Below the pieces are notes generated by a model, which saw nothing but the letters and a program-made list of their open reading frames with translations, did not search any database and was not told where the DNA came from. A program made the position numbers and the translations under genes. Positions 36,006-43,804 of a stretch of 64,000 nt of DNA are shown here, piece by piece. The DNA comes from Hymenobacter gummosus. Its GTDB lineage: Bacteria; Bacteroidota; Bacteroidia; Cytophagales; Hymenobacteraceae. Location: assembly GCF_003970915.1 (NCBI RefSeq), contig NZ_RXOF01000006.1, forward strand, positions 62,001 to 126,000, in the 5' to 3' direction. Every line of letters begins with the position of its first letter. The first letter of the stretch is position 1.

Positions 36006-36010
36006 GCGTT

Positions 36011-36242
36011 GGGGTCTTGGGAGCTTAGGGTCTTGGGGACTTGGCCGCCGGTCTGTTCACCTTAGGGCCTAGCCAATTTGGGTGTCAAAGTCAACAGCAG
36101 ACTCCACCGAATTTATCCCCGAAAAACAACTTTTTCTGGGGATACACAGAAGCAAAAATGTGCTTCTATATAGCGGGAAAGGCTTTTTAGGCTTAGGGGC
36201 TTCGCGTCCCAAGACCCCAAGCCCCTAAGTTCCCAAGACCCC
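36011..36242. repeat. Inverted repeat with 8-nt periodic arms filling the maeB-ruvA gap
   Basis: The left arm (36011-36043) reads as the octamers GGGGTCTT, GGGAGCTT, AGGGTCTT and GGGGACTT. Read as reverse complement, the right arm (36207-36242) gives GGGGTCTT, GGGAACTT, AGGGGCTT and GGGGTCTT. A separate hairpin inside, TATCCCC-GAAAAA with TTTTTC-TGGGGATA (36114-36144), is strong. The element spans almost the whole intergenic gap. Confidence 0.85.
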
Positions 36243-36243
36243 A

Positions 36244-38517
36244 TTACAGCGGCTGATTGTAAGTCTGCGCGTCCGACACGGCAATGGCCGTGATGTTGAC
36301 GATGTCGCGCACCGAAGCGCCAAGCTGCAGAATGTGCACCGGCTTGCGCATGCCCATCAGCACCGGCCCGATAACCTCGGCCCCCCCGATTTCCTGCAGC
36401 ACCTTGTAGGCGATGTTGCCGGAAGTCAGACCGGGGAAAATCAGGGTGTTGGCGCCTTTTTCGGCCAGCTCCGAGAAGGGGTAGTGCTCCTGCAGCAGGT
36501 TGCGGTTCAGGGCCGTGTTGGCCTGCATCTCGCCGTCCAGAATCAAATCGGGGAAGCGGCGCTTGGCCAGCTCGGTGGCGCGGCGCATCTTGTCGGGCAG
36601 CGGGCCGGTGTTCGAGCCGAAGTTGGAGTAGCTCAGCACGGCCACCCGCGGCTCGGTGTCGAAGAAGCGCACGGCCCGGGCCGTCAGGCCGATGATGTCC
36701 ACTAGCTGCTCGGCTGTGGGCTCCACGTTTACCGTGGTATCGGCGAAGAAGAACGGCCCCTTGCGGTGCAGCACGATGTACATGCCGGCGGCGCGCTGCA
36801 CGCCGTCCTCCACCCCGATGATCTGGAAGGCGGGCAAAATGCTCTTGCCGTAGTCCTTGGTCAGACCGGTGATGTAGGCGTCGGCTTCGCCGGTTTCCAG
36901 CATCATGGCCCCGAAGTAGTTCCGCTCGCGCAGCAGGCGCTTGGCCTCATACAGGGTCATGCCCTTGCGCTGCCGCTTGCGGAACAGCAGCTCGGCGTAC
37001 TCGTCGCGCCGGGTTTCCTCGTCGTTGATGACGTCGACGATTTGGCAACCGTCGAGGTCGAGGTTGTTTTCGCGGGCAATCTTCTCAATCCGGTCGCGCC
37101 GGCCCAGCAGGATGGGCAGGGCAATGCCCTCGTCGTGGGCAATCTGGGCGGCTTTGAGGATTTTGTAGTTATCGGCCTCGGGGTACACCACGCGCTTCGG
37201 CGCCGAGCGGGCCCGCGAGGTGATGCGGTTCATCAGCTTCTGGTTCACGCCGAGGCGGGCGCGCAGCTCGTCCTCGTAGCCCTGCCAGTCGGTAATCTGG
37301 ATGCGCGCCACGCCCGATTCCATGGCCGCCTTGGCGACGGCCGGGCTCAGGGTGGTAATCAGGCGCGGGTCGAGCGGCTTCGGAATCAGGTAGTTGCGGC
37401 CAAAGCTCAGGGTATTGTCGCCGTAGGCCTTGTTCACCATGTCGGGCACGGGCTCCTTGGCCAGCTCCGTCAGGGCGTGCACGGCGGCCAGCTTCATGGC
37501 CTCGTTGATTTCGGTGGCGCGCACGTCCAGGGCCCCGCGGAAGATGTAGGGGAAGCCCAGCACGTTGTTGACCTGGTTCGGGTGGTCCGAACGGCCGGTG
37601 GCCATGATGATGTCCTCGCGGGTGCTCAGAGCCAGCTCGTAGGCAATTTCGGGGTCGGGGTTGGCCAGGGCAAAGACGATAGGGTCCTTGGCCATCGTGA
37701 GCAGCAGCTCGGGCGCCAGCACGTTGGCCGCCGAGAGGCCCAGGAAGAAATCAGCGCCTTCCATAGCCTCGGCCAGCGTGGTGACGGGCCGCTCGGTGGC
37801 AAACTGCATCTGCAGCGGGGCCAGGTTGGTGCGCTGCTGGTTGATGACGCCGTCCTTGTCGAACACCACCATGTTTTCGCGCTTCATGCCCAGCTCCAGG
37901 TACAGGCGCATGCAGCTCACGGCGGCGGCGCCGGCCCCGCTCACCACCACCTGAATCTCGTCGATTTTCTTCCCGACAACTTCCAGGGCGCTCAGCAGCG
38001 CGGCCGACGAAATAATGGCCGTGCCGTGCTGGTCGTCGTGCATCAGCGGAATGTTCATCTGCTCGCGCAAGGCGGTTTCGATGGCGAAGCACTCCGGGGC
38101 CTTGATGTCTTCCAGGTTGATGCCGCCGAACGTGGGCTCCAGAGCCTTCACCACCCGGATAAACTCCTCGGGGTCGGTGGCGTCGATTTCGATGTCGAAG
38201 CAGTCGATGCCGGCGAACTTCTTGAACAGCACGCCCTTGCCCTCCATCACCGGCTTGGAGGCGGCCGGCCCGATGTTGCCCAGGCCCAGCACCGCCGTAC
38301 CGTTGCTGATAACGGCTACCAGGTTGCCCTTGGCGGTGTATTTATAGACGTCGTCGGGGTTCTGGGCAATGGCTTTGCAGGGCTCGGCGACGCCCGGCGA
38401 GTAGGCCAGGGCCAGGTCGAGCTGGGTGCTGACGGGCTTGGTGGGCACCACCTCAATCTTGCCGGCGGGGTTTTGCTGGTGGTAGTTAAGCGCGTCTTCC
38501 TTGTTTATTTTTAGCAT
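36244..38517 (-). CDS. maeB: NADP-dependent malic enzyme with phosphotransacetylase-like domain
   Basis: A 757-residue cytoplasmic enzyme that oxidatively decarboxylates malate to pyruvate with NADP. It has the malic N-terminal domain ([40 protein letters not shown], with the catalytic-site segment [14 protein letters not shown]) and a nucleotide-binding domain ([20 protein letters not shown]). From about residue 430 a phosphate acetyltransferase-like domain follows ([16 protein letters not shown] ... [20 protein letters not shown]), which in MaeB proteins is regulatory and not catalytic. ATG 38517 gives the standard start [18 protein letters not shown] on the minus strand (38583-38590) is a possible weak -7 element. 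Confidence 0.96.
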   Translation of the reverse strand: MLKINKEDALNYHQQNPAGKIEVVPTKPVSTQLDLALAYSPGVAEPCKAIAQNPDDVYKYTAKGNLVAVISNGTAVLGLGNIGPAASKPVMEGKGVLFKKFAGIDCFDIEIDATDPEEFIRVVKALEPTFGGINLEDIKAPECFAIETALREQMNIPLMHDDQHGTAIISSAALLSALEVVGKKIDEIQVVVSGAGAAAVSCMRLYLELGMKRENMVVFDKDGVINQQRTNLAPLQMQFATERPVTTLAEAMEGADFFLGLSAANVLAPELLLTMAKDPIVFALANPDPEIAYELALSTREDIIMATGRSDHPNQVNNVLGFPYIFRGALDVRATEINEAMKLAAVHALTELAKEPVPDMVNKAYGDNTLSFGRNYLIPKPLDPRLITTLSPAVAKAAMESGVARIQITDWQGYEDELRARLGVNQKLMNRITSRARSAPKRVVYPEADNYKILKAAQIAHDEGIALPILLGRRDRIEKIARENNLDLDGCQIVDVINDEETRRDEYAELLFRKRQRKGMTLYEAKRLLRERNYFGAMMLETGEADAYITGLTKDYGKSILPAFQIIGVEDGVQRAAGMYIVLHRKGPFFFADTTVNVEPTAEQLVDIIGLTARAVRFFDTEPRVAVLSYSNFGSNTGPLPDKMRRATELAKRRFPDLILDGEMQANTALNRNLLQEHYPFSELAEKGANTLIFPGLTSGNIAYKVLQEIGGAEVIGPVLMGMRKPVHILQLGASVRDIVNITAIAVSDAQTYNQPL

Positions 38518-38647
38518 GCGGGGGAAAATCAGATGCTTAACGGCCGCGCCCACTGAAGGCACCGCCGTTAAGCAAGTTGGCGCGAAATTAAGCGGAATCA
38601 AAACCCCGCCGCCGTTCGCACGCCTCTGAGTACCCCCCCGACCGCAG

Positions 38648-39248
38648 CTAGGGCTCCAGCGGCAGATTCTCGAAGCTGCCGCCCAGCGTCAGGCGGCAGC
38701 GCAGCTGATTGGCCCGCGTGCGCACCGAGTCGGTGGGGTCACTCTCGTCGGGCAGGCGCACTTCGTAGCTGCCGCTGATCAGGTGGCGCCCGGCGTCGTA
38801 GGCCGTGATACGCACCTGCCCCTGCAGCTCCGACAGGTCGCTGGTGTAGTAGCTGCCGGCCGTGCCGCTATCGGTTATCTTATAGTTGTAGCCGTAGCGG
38901 GCCACGGCGGGGTGGCGGCTGTCGCGCACCGAGCGCAGCGCGTAAGTACCCAGCAAACCAGTGCTCAAGGCCGAGCGGTCGATTGACAAAGACATGGTTT
39001 CGCGCCGGTCGCGCGTGTTGAACTGCAAGTGCAGGCCCTGCGGGTTCTGGTAGCTGTGCCCGTGCAAATCCGGCGTGGGGTAGCTCACGCCGCTGAACGC
39101 CGTGGTGCTGGGGTAATAATAAGGAGCGGGCAAACGCGAAATTGGCCGGGGGCGCCGCAGCGGGCTGGGGCTCGGTCTCGGGCCGGTCGTGGCAGGCCGT
39201 GGCGGTGAGGCTAAGGGCGGCCCCGAGCAGCAAAAGCAGGTTTTTCAT
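38648..39248 (-). pseudogene. Lipoprotein gene split by an apparent one-base frameshift
   Basis: The 5' part (ATG at 39248) encodes a signal peptide and lipobox, MKNLLLLLGAALSLTATAC, then runs into a non-homologous Pro/Arg/Leu-rich frame. The other frame, with no ATG and only a TTG at 39133, encodes a well-formed domain beginning PAPYYYPSTTAFSGVSYPTP and ending GGSFENLPLEP. Deleting one C from the five-C run near 39155 would join the frames as HDRPETE...AAPRPISRLPAPYYYP. It could be a sequencing error, a real pseudogene or a programmed shift. The joined protein would be about 200 residues with no recognised family. Confidence 0.65.
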
Positions 39249-39534
39249 GGCTGGATGGCTTGTTTGGAGGAAGCTTTCCTAACAGGATGCCAGCCCGGCC
39301 GCAACGTTGGCCCGGCGTTGCAGCAAAACCACAAGCATTTGAATGACAGACGCTTCAAAAGATGTGATTGACTGTCCGCCCTCCGTTTGCTATGACGCCC
39401 GCGCAAGCCCCGGCCGCTGCTTCAGGCTCCGTTCGGCCGGGCCGCGCCAAACGGGGCCCTCGGGCCAAACCCTGAACCGGCCCTGCTGGCGCATTTCCGC
39501 GCACAAATTCCCCCCGCGCAATTTCCCCTTTGCG

Positions 39535-39542
39535 TACCTTTG
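39535..39542 (+). promoter_or_regulatory. Probable -7 element of gcvH
   Basis: TACCTTTG matches TAnnTTTG exactly and lies 47 bases before the gcvH ATG at 39590. The remainder of 39249-39589 shows no gene. Confidence 0.55.
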
Positions 39543-39589
39543 GCCGCCGGTCTGCCGGCATACACCCCAAACCTCCCCGCTTGCCCGAT

Positions 39590-39970
39590 ATGAACCTCCC
39601 CGCCGACCTGAAGTACACCAAAGAGCACGAGTGGATCCGCATCGAAGGTGATGTAGCCTACGTGGGCATCACCGATTTCGCGCAGAAAGAGCTCGGCGAC
39701 ATCGTTTACGTCGACATCGACTCGCTGGACAAGGACGTGAGCCGCGACGAGGTGTTTGGCACCGTGGAAGCCGTTAAAACCGTGTCGGATTTGTTTAGCC
39801 CCATCAGCGGCACCGTGCAGGAAGTCAACCCCAAGCTCGGCGACTCGCCCGAGCTGGTCAACTCCGACCCCTACGGCGACGGGTGGATGATCAAAATGAG
39901 CATTGCCGACCAGGCTGAGCTGGCCGATTTGCTGTCGGCTGAGGCCTACGGCGAGCTGGTAGGCGCCTAA
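39590..39970 (+). CDS. gcvH: Glycine cleavage system H protein
   Basis: The 126-residue H protein carries a lipoyl arm that shuttles the methylamine intermediate among the P, T and L proteins of glycine cleavage. The lipoylated residue is K63 in [17 protein letters not shown], and the conserved start [20 protein letters not shown] is intact. The other glycine-cleavage genes are not here. The gene sits beside the maeB-ruvA-sprA block on the other strand. ATG 39590 is chosen over an in-frame start at 39530 by family length. Confidence 0.97.
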   Translation: MNLPADLKYTKEHEWIRIEGDVAYVGITDFAQKELGDIVYVDIDSLDKDVSRDEVFGTVEAVKTVSDLFSPISGTVQEVNPKLGDSPELVNSDPYGDGWMIKMSIADQAELADLLSAEAYGELVGA

Positions 39971-39984
39971 TTCCGCTGGCTGCC

Positions 39985-40386
39985 GTGGTCCGGTTTCTGT
40001 TGGCCTTTCTCGCTTTTGCCTGGACGGCCTTCATGCTCTGGGGCACGCTCAGCCCGCTCGACCAGCTACCGCCCCTGCCCCACTGGGAGCTGTTGTCCTT
40101 CGACACGGCCGCCCACGCGGGCATGTTCGTCGTAACGGCCGTACTCTACATCCTGGCAGCCCGGTGGCAACGGCTCTTCCCGAGCCTGCGCCGCCGGGCT
40201 TTCCTGTGGACGCTCGTCGTGTGCCTGCTGCTGGGCGGCTTCATCGAGCTGACGCAAACCTTCATGGAGCTGGGCCGCATGGGCGAGTGGACCGACATGA
40301 TCAGCGACGCGCTGGGCACTGTGGCCGGCGTGGGCCTGATGCACCTGACCCGGCGCTGGTGGGACGCCCCGGCGGCCGTTGCCTGA
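39985..40386 (+). CDS. VanZ-family membrane protein
   Basis: A 133-residue protein with four hydrophobic segments and VanZ-like hallmarks: the start LLAFLAFAWTAFMLWGTLSP, a conserved DTAAHAGMFVVTAVLY, LLGGFIELTQTFMELGR, and the acidic EWTDMISDALGTVAGV near the end. VanZ gave its name to a teicoplanin-resistance accessory gene, but most family members, including this one, have no known role. Start is GTG 39985, 14 bases after the gcvH stop. Confidence 0.88.
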   Translation: MVRFLLAFLAFAWTAFMLWGTLSPLDQLPPLPHWELLSFDTAAHAGMFVVTAVLYILAARWQRLFPSLRRRAFLWTLVVCLLLGGFIELTQTFMELGRMGEWTDMISDALGTVAGVGLMHLTRRWWDAPAAVA

Positions 40387-40396
40387 TGCCCGTACT

Positions 40397-41710
40397 ATGG
40401 CCTACTCGCTCCGCCTGTTAAGTTGCTTCGCCAGCCCCGCCGCCTGGGTCGTATTGCTGCTGCCCGCCACCGCGCAGGCGCAGGATACCGTCCGGGCCCG
40501 GCGTACCGTGCAGGAGTTGGCCAGCCCCGCCATGCACGGCCGCGGCTACGTGCGCCAGGGCGAGCATCGGGCGGCCACCTACCTGCAGCGCCGCTTCCGC
40601 CAGTTGGGCCTGCAGCCCCTGGCTCCCGACTACCAGCAGCCCTTTCCGCTCGACGTCAATACCTTTCCGGGCCGCTTTAGCTTGCGCGCCGGTAAGCAGG
40701 AGCTTGTGCCAGGTCGGGACTTTATTGCTGAACCCGGCTCCGGGGGCGGCCGGCTTACGGGCCAGCCTGTCTACCTCGATTCGCTGATATTCACCAACGA
40801 AGCCGCCGGGCAGCGTTTTCTCGCGCAGCCCTTGACGGGCCGCATCGTAGTGCTGCGCCAGCGCGACGCCGAGCGGATGCGCACCCTGCCCGCCGGGTTT
40901 GCCGAGCACCTGGCTTCGGCCGCTGCCCGCCTCACGCTGGTGCCCGGCAAGCTGACGGCTTCGCTGGCGCCGGACCAGGCCCGGCAGATTCAGCTGCAGG
41001 TGCTGGCCGCCCGCTGGACGGGCATTGCCCCGGCCGCCGCCATCAGCCTTGATGTGGAGGCCAAGCTGCAGCAGGCCTACCCTACCCAGAACGTCGTCGG
41101 CTACCTGCCCGGTACCGCCCGCCCCGATTCTTTCCTGGTTTTCACGGCGCACTACGACCACCTGGGCCGCATGGGCCGCCGCGCTTATTTCCCGGGGGCC
41201 AACGACAATGCCAGCGGCACGGCTATGCTGCTGGAGCTGGCCGCGTACTACGCCCAGCCAGCCCACCGCCCCCGCTATTCGGTGGCGTTCCTGGCCTTTG
41301 GGGCCGAAGAGGCAGGCCTGATTGGCTCCCGCTACTTTGTGGCGCACCCGCTGCTACCGCTTCCCAGCATCCGCTTCCTACTCAACCTCGATCTGGAAGG
41401 CACCGGGCAGCAGGGCGCTACCGTGGTCAATGGCAAGGTGCACGAGCTGGAATACCGCCGGCTCGAACAGCTGAACGCGGCGGGCCATTACCTGCCTAGC
41501 CTGGCACCCCGCGGCCGCGCCGCCAACTCCGACCACTACCCCTTCTCCGAAGCGGGCGTACCGGCCTTCTTCCTCTACATGCGCGGCGCCCCCACTCACT
41601 ACCACGATGTGCACGACCGCGCCGAGACCCTGCCGCTGACGGGCTTCACAGGCCTGTTCCAGTTGCTGGTGGCGTACTGCCGCACCCTGGAGCACCCGTT
41701 CCGGCCCTAA
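40397..41710 (+). CDS. Secreted M28-family zinc peptidase
   Basis: A 437-residue exported aminopeptidase-like enzyme. It has a signal peptide (to about ATAQAQ) and then, from about residue 200, an M28 peptidase domain with the zinc-binding pattern: H and D in FTAHYDHLG, D in GANDNASGTAML, the Glu pair of FGAEEAGLIG, D in NLDLEGTG, and a late H in ANSDHYPFSEAGVPAFF. Residues about 45-190 look like a PA-type insert (LTGQPVYLDSLI...GRIVVLRQRDAERM). It may remove amino acids from exported peptides. It follows the VanZ-like gene closely. Confidence 0.92.
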   Translation: MAYSLRLLSCFASPAAWVVLLLPATAQAQDTVRARRTVQELASPAMHGRGYVRQGEHRAATYLQRRFRQLGLQPLAPDYQQPFPLDVNTFPGRFSLRAGKQELVPGRDFIAEPGSGGGRLTGQPVYLDSLIFTNEAAGQRFLAQPLTGRIVVLRQRDAERMRTLPAGFAEHLASAAARLTLVPGKLTASLAPDQARQIQLQVLAARWTGIAPAAAISLDVEAKLQQAYPTQNVVGYLPGTARPDSFLVFTAHYDHLGRMGRRAYFPGANDNASGTAMLLELAAYYAQPAHRPRYSVAFLAFGAEEAGLIGSRYFVAHPLLPLPSIRFLLNLDLEGTGQQGATVVNGKVHELEYRRLEQLNAAGHYLPSLAPRGRAANSDHYPFSEAGVPAFFLYMRGAPTHYHDVHDRAETLPLTGFTGLFQLLVAYCRTLEHPFRP

Positions 41711-41825
41711 AGCCCGGGCCTGACCCGAACGTTTCTGCGGCGCCTGCCTGCTGCTGGCTGGCACTGGCGGCCGGGTACTAAGCGGCAGCAAAAGCCCCGT
41801 GTAGATAGACCGTCCTAAAAACAAT

Positions 41826-41868
41826 CATCCCGGAATCTGCCGCGGTGGAGGCGGAAGATTCCGGGATG
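41826..41868. terminator. Hairpin between convergent genes
   Basis: CATCCCGGAATCT (41826-41838) and AGATTCCGGGATG (41856-41868) pair perfectly, with a further GCCGC/GCGG pair inside. The site sits between the M28 gene and the leftward gene ending at 41900 and can serve both. Confidence 0.8.
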
Positions 41869-41899
41869 GTAGAAAAACAGGCGGGTGGCGCCGCGCTGT

Positions 41900-42442
41900 T
41901 TAGCCGTTGCTGCGCAAGGAACCCATTACCTGCTTGGCTACCGATTCCCACTCCGGCTTCTGGCGGTCGGGGCAGGAGAAGGTGCACATCAGCAGGCGGC
42001 CCTCCACGTCGGTAAAGAACAGCAGCTGGTAAACCTGGTGGCCGAGTTCGGGCTTCATCATCTCGATGTAGCCCACTTTGCGGCCGTTGATTTCTTTCAC
42101 GCCATCCGAGAAGAACGTCGCATCAGAGTACTGCTTGCGGTAGGTCTTCATGAAGTTGGCCGCGTACATGTCCACCATGTCCTGGTCCGCCGTGTTATCG
42201 GTGTAGGAGAAGGACAGGCTGGCGTGCGAGGTGTTGGTGTAGATGACGCTCGGGCGGCTCTGCGACTTCGCGTAGAGGAAGTCCATCTGCTGCTCGCTCA
42301 TCACCTCAAAACCTTTCGGAATCAGGATTTCCACCCGTTCGCTCAGAACGCGCTTCTTGATCAGCTCCACTTCGGCAAACGGCCGGGCGGCCATCAGCAG
42401 CACTGCCAGGCAGAGCAACGGGGCGAGTAGAACTTTCTTCAT
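41900..42442 (-). CDS. Secreted protein of unknown function
   Basis: A 180-residue exported protein with a signal peptide (MKKVLLAPLLCLAVLLMAARP). A single domain includes VEILIPKGFEVMSEQQMDFL, SVIYTNTSHASLSFSYTDNT and INGRKVGYIEMMKPELG. The pattern (a strand pair, then an F-x-S-x-T run, then KVGYIE) resembles a small exported family seen in Gram-negative bacteria, but I cannot name it. The ATG at 42442 is preferred over 42472 because it begins the signal peptide. Confidence 0.7.
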   Translation of the reverse strand: MKKVLLAPLLCLAVLLMAARPFAEVELIKKRVLSERVEILIPKGFEVMSEQQMDFLYAKSQSRPSVIYTNTSHASLSFSYTDNTADQDMVDMYAANFMKTYRKQYSDATFFSDGVKEINGRKVGYIEMMKPELGHQVYQLLFFTDVEGRLLMCTFSCPDRQKPEWESVAKQVMGSLRSNG

Positions 42443-42763
42443 GACCAGGGCCAAAAAAAGGTGAACATTCATTCTGGGTTAACTACCAAGTAGACAGGGG
42501 CCTATCTGTTTGGATAACACAATTTAGGAAGAAAAGCTGGTTGTACAAGAACTTTATACAAAAATAATTTAGTCCAAGTAACAACGACGCAAGCAAAAGC
42601 GGTAAAAACGGCGTTTCCGGGCTTTAATCGATGTTTTTGACTCATTCTCCATCATCCGTGGCAGTTGCAGTGCCTGCGGGCAAGCATTTGCATACTGCTA
42701 TGCCAGATTGTATTGAGAATGTTCAATTGCACTTACGATATATGTAGAAACACAGTTTTGCGT
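42443..42763. other. AT-rich spacer between two leftward genes
   Basis: About 320 bases are low in GC. No gene, RNA or strong hairpin is seen. It must hold the promoter of the gene at 41900-42442, which I could not fix. Confidence 0.4.
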
Positions 42764-43657
42764 TTAGAGAATATTATTGAGCTGTTCCTTGATCTTTTCC
42801 AGCTCTTCCTTCATTCCAACCACCAAATGCTGAATGGTTGAGTCGTTGGCCTTGGAGCCGATGGTGTTGATTTCGCGACCAATCTCCTGCGAAATAAACG
42901 CTAGTTTCTTTCCGCTGTACTCCGGCAGGTGCACCGTTTCGGTGAAGTAGTGCAAATGGCTGACCAACCGCACTTTTTCCTCGGCGATATCCAGCTTCTC
43001 GATGTAGTAGAGCAGCTCCTGCTCGAAGCGGCTGGGGTTGAACTGGTCGCTCTGGGTCAGCTCGGCCAGGCCATCGTGCATGCGGCGGCGCACGTTCTCC
43101 AGGCGAGTCGGGTCATGGCGGTCCACGTCGGCCAGCAGGATGCGGATGCGGTCGATGTAGCTGAGGATTTCGGTGGTCAGGGCCTGGCCCTCGGTGCGGC
43201 GAAAATCCACGGCCCGGTCCAGGGCCTCCTGCACGATGGGCTGCAGATCAGGCCAGGCCAGGGCGGGCTCCTCCTCGCTGGGGGCGCTGCTCTCGGTGGG
43301 CGACTGCACCACGCCGGGCAGGCGCAGGGCCAGCTCCAGCAGGTTATCGGTGGGGGCGCCCAGCTCCTGGGCCGCGGCCTGCAGTTCCTGGTAGGCGGCC
43401 GTCAGGGCCTCGCGGTTCAGGGTGGCGCGGGAGCGGGTGGCCGTGGGCCGGCTGATATCGATGGAAAGGTTGACCTTGCCGCGCACCAGCTGCCGGCCGA
43501 CGAGGTTGCGCACTTCCAGCTCGCTGGACGCCAGGGAGCGGGGCATGCGCAGACTAAGGTCCAGACCTTTGGAATTCAGCGACTTAATTTCGACTACAAC
43601 GGTGTAATGCTCGGTTTCGCGCTGGGCGACGCCGTAGCCGGTCATGGACAGCAGCAT
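42764..43657 (-). CDS. yicC: YicC-family endoribonuclease
   Basis: A 297-residue cytoplasmic protein of the YicC family, which includes an endoribonuclease that cleaves small RNA in E. coli. The start MLLSMTGYGVAQRETEHYTV and the conserved EIKSLNSKGLDLSLRMPRSL are intact, as is the C-terminal EIGREINTIGSKANDSTIQH stretch that carries catalytic-type residues in the family. The gene is divergent from the TonB receptor gene, with the two promoters facing away from one another. Confidence 0.95.
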   Translation of the reverse strand: MLLSMTGYGVAQRETEHYTVVVEIKSLNSKGLDLSLRMPRSLASSELEVRNLVGRQLVRGKVNLSIDISRPTATRSRATLNREALTAAYQELQAAAQELGAPTDNLLELALRLPGVVQSPTESSAPSEEEPALAWPDLQPIVQEALDRAVDFRRTEGQALTTEILSYIDRIRILLADVDRHDPTRLENVRRRMHDGLAELTQSDQFNPSRFEQELLYYIEKLDIAEEKVRLVSHLHYFTETVHLPEYSGKKLAFISQEIGREINTIGSKANDSTIQHLVVGMKEELEKIKEQLNNIL

Positions 43658-43682
43658 GGGGGCAGATTGGTGAACGGGGCGA

Positions 43683-43690
43683 CAAAAGTA
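43683..43690 (-). promoter_or_regulatory. Probable -7 element of yicC
   Basis: The minus strand reads TACTTTTG, matching TAnnTTTG, 25 bases before the yicC start at 43657. Confidence 0.55.
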
Positions 43691-43773
43691 CAGCTAATTC
43701 AGATATTCAGTTAGTTACATGTGGAATAACATAAGCATAATCCGCCCGTCACATTAGCGTAACAGGGTCAAAA

Positions 43774-43781
43774 TACTTTTG
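43774..43781 (+). promoter_or_regulatory. Probable -7 element of the TonB receptor gene
   Basis: TACTTTTG matches TAnnTTTG 23 bases before the ATG at 43805. The same octamer serves yicC on the opposite strand. Confidence 0.55.
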
Positions 43782-43804
43782 CGGCGCCAACCAGCAACTC
43801 GCTT

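Noticed and set aside
36766-38514. A 582-residue plus-strand frame over maeB
   Set aside because: Antisense to a well-conserved malic enzyme; no motif.
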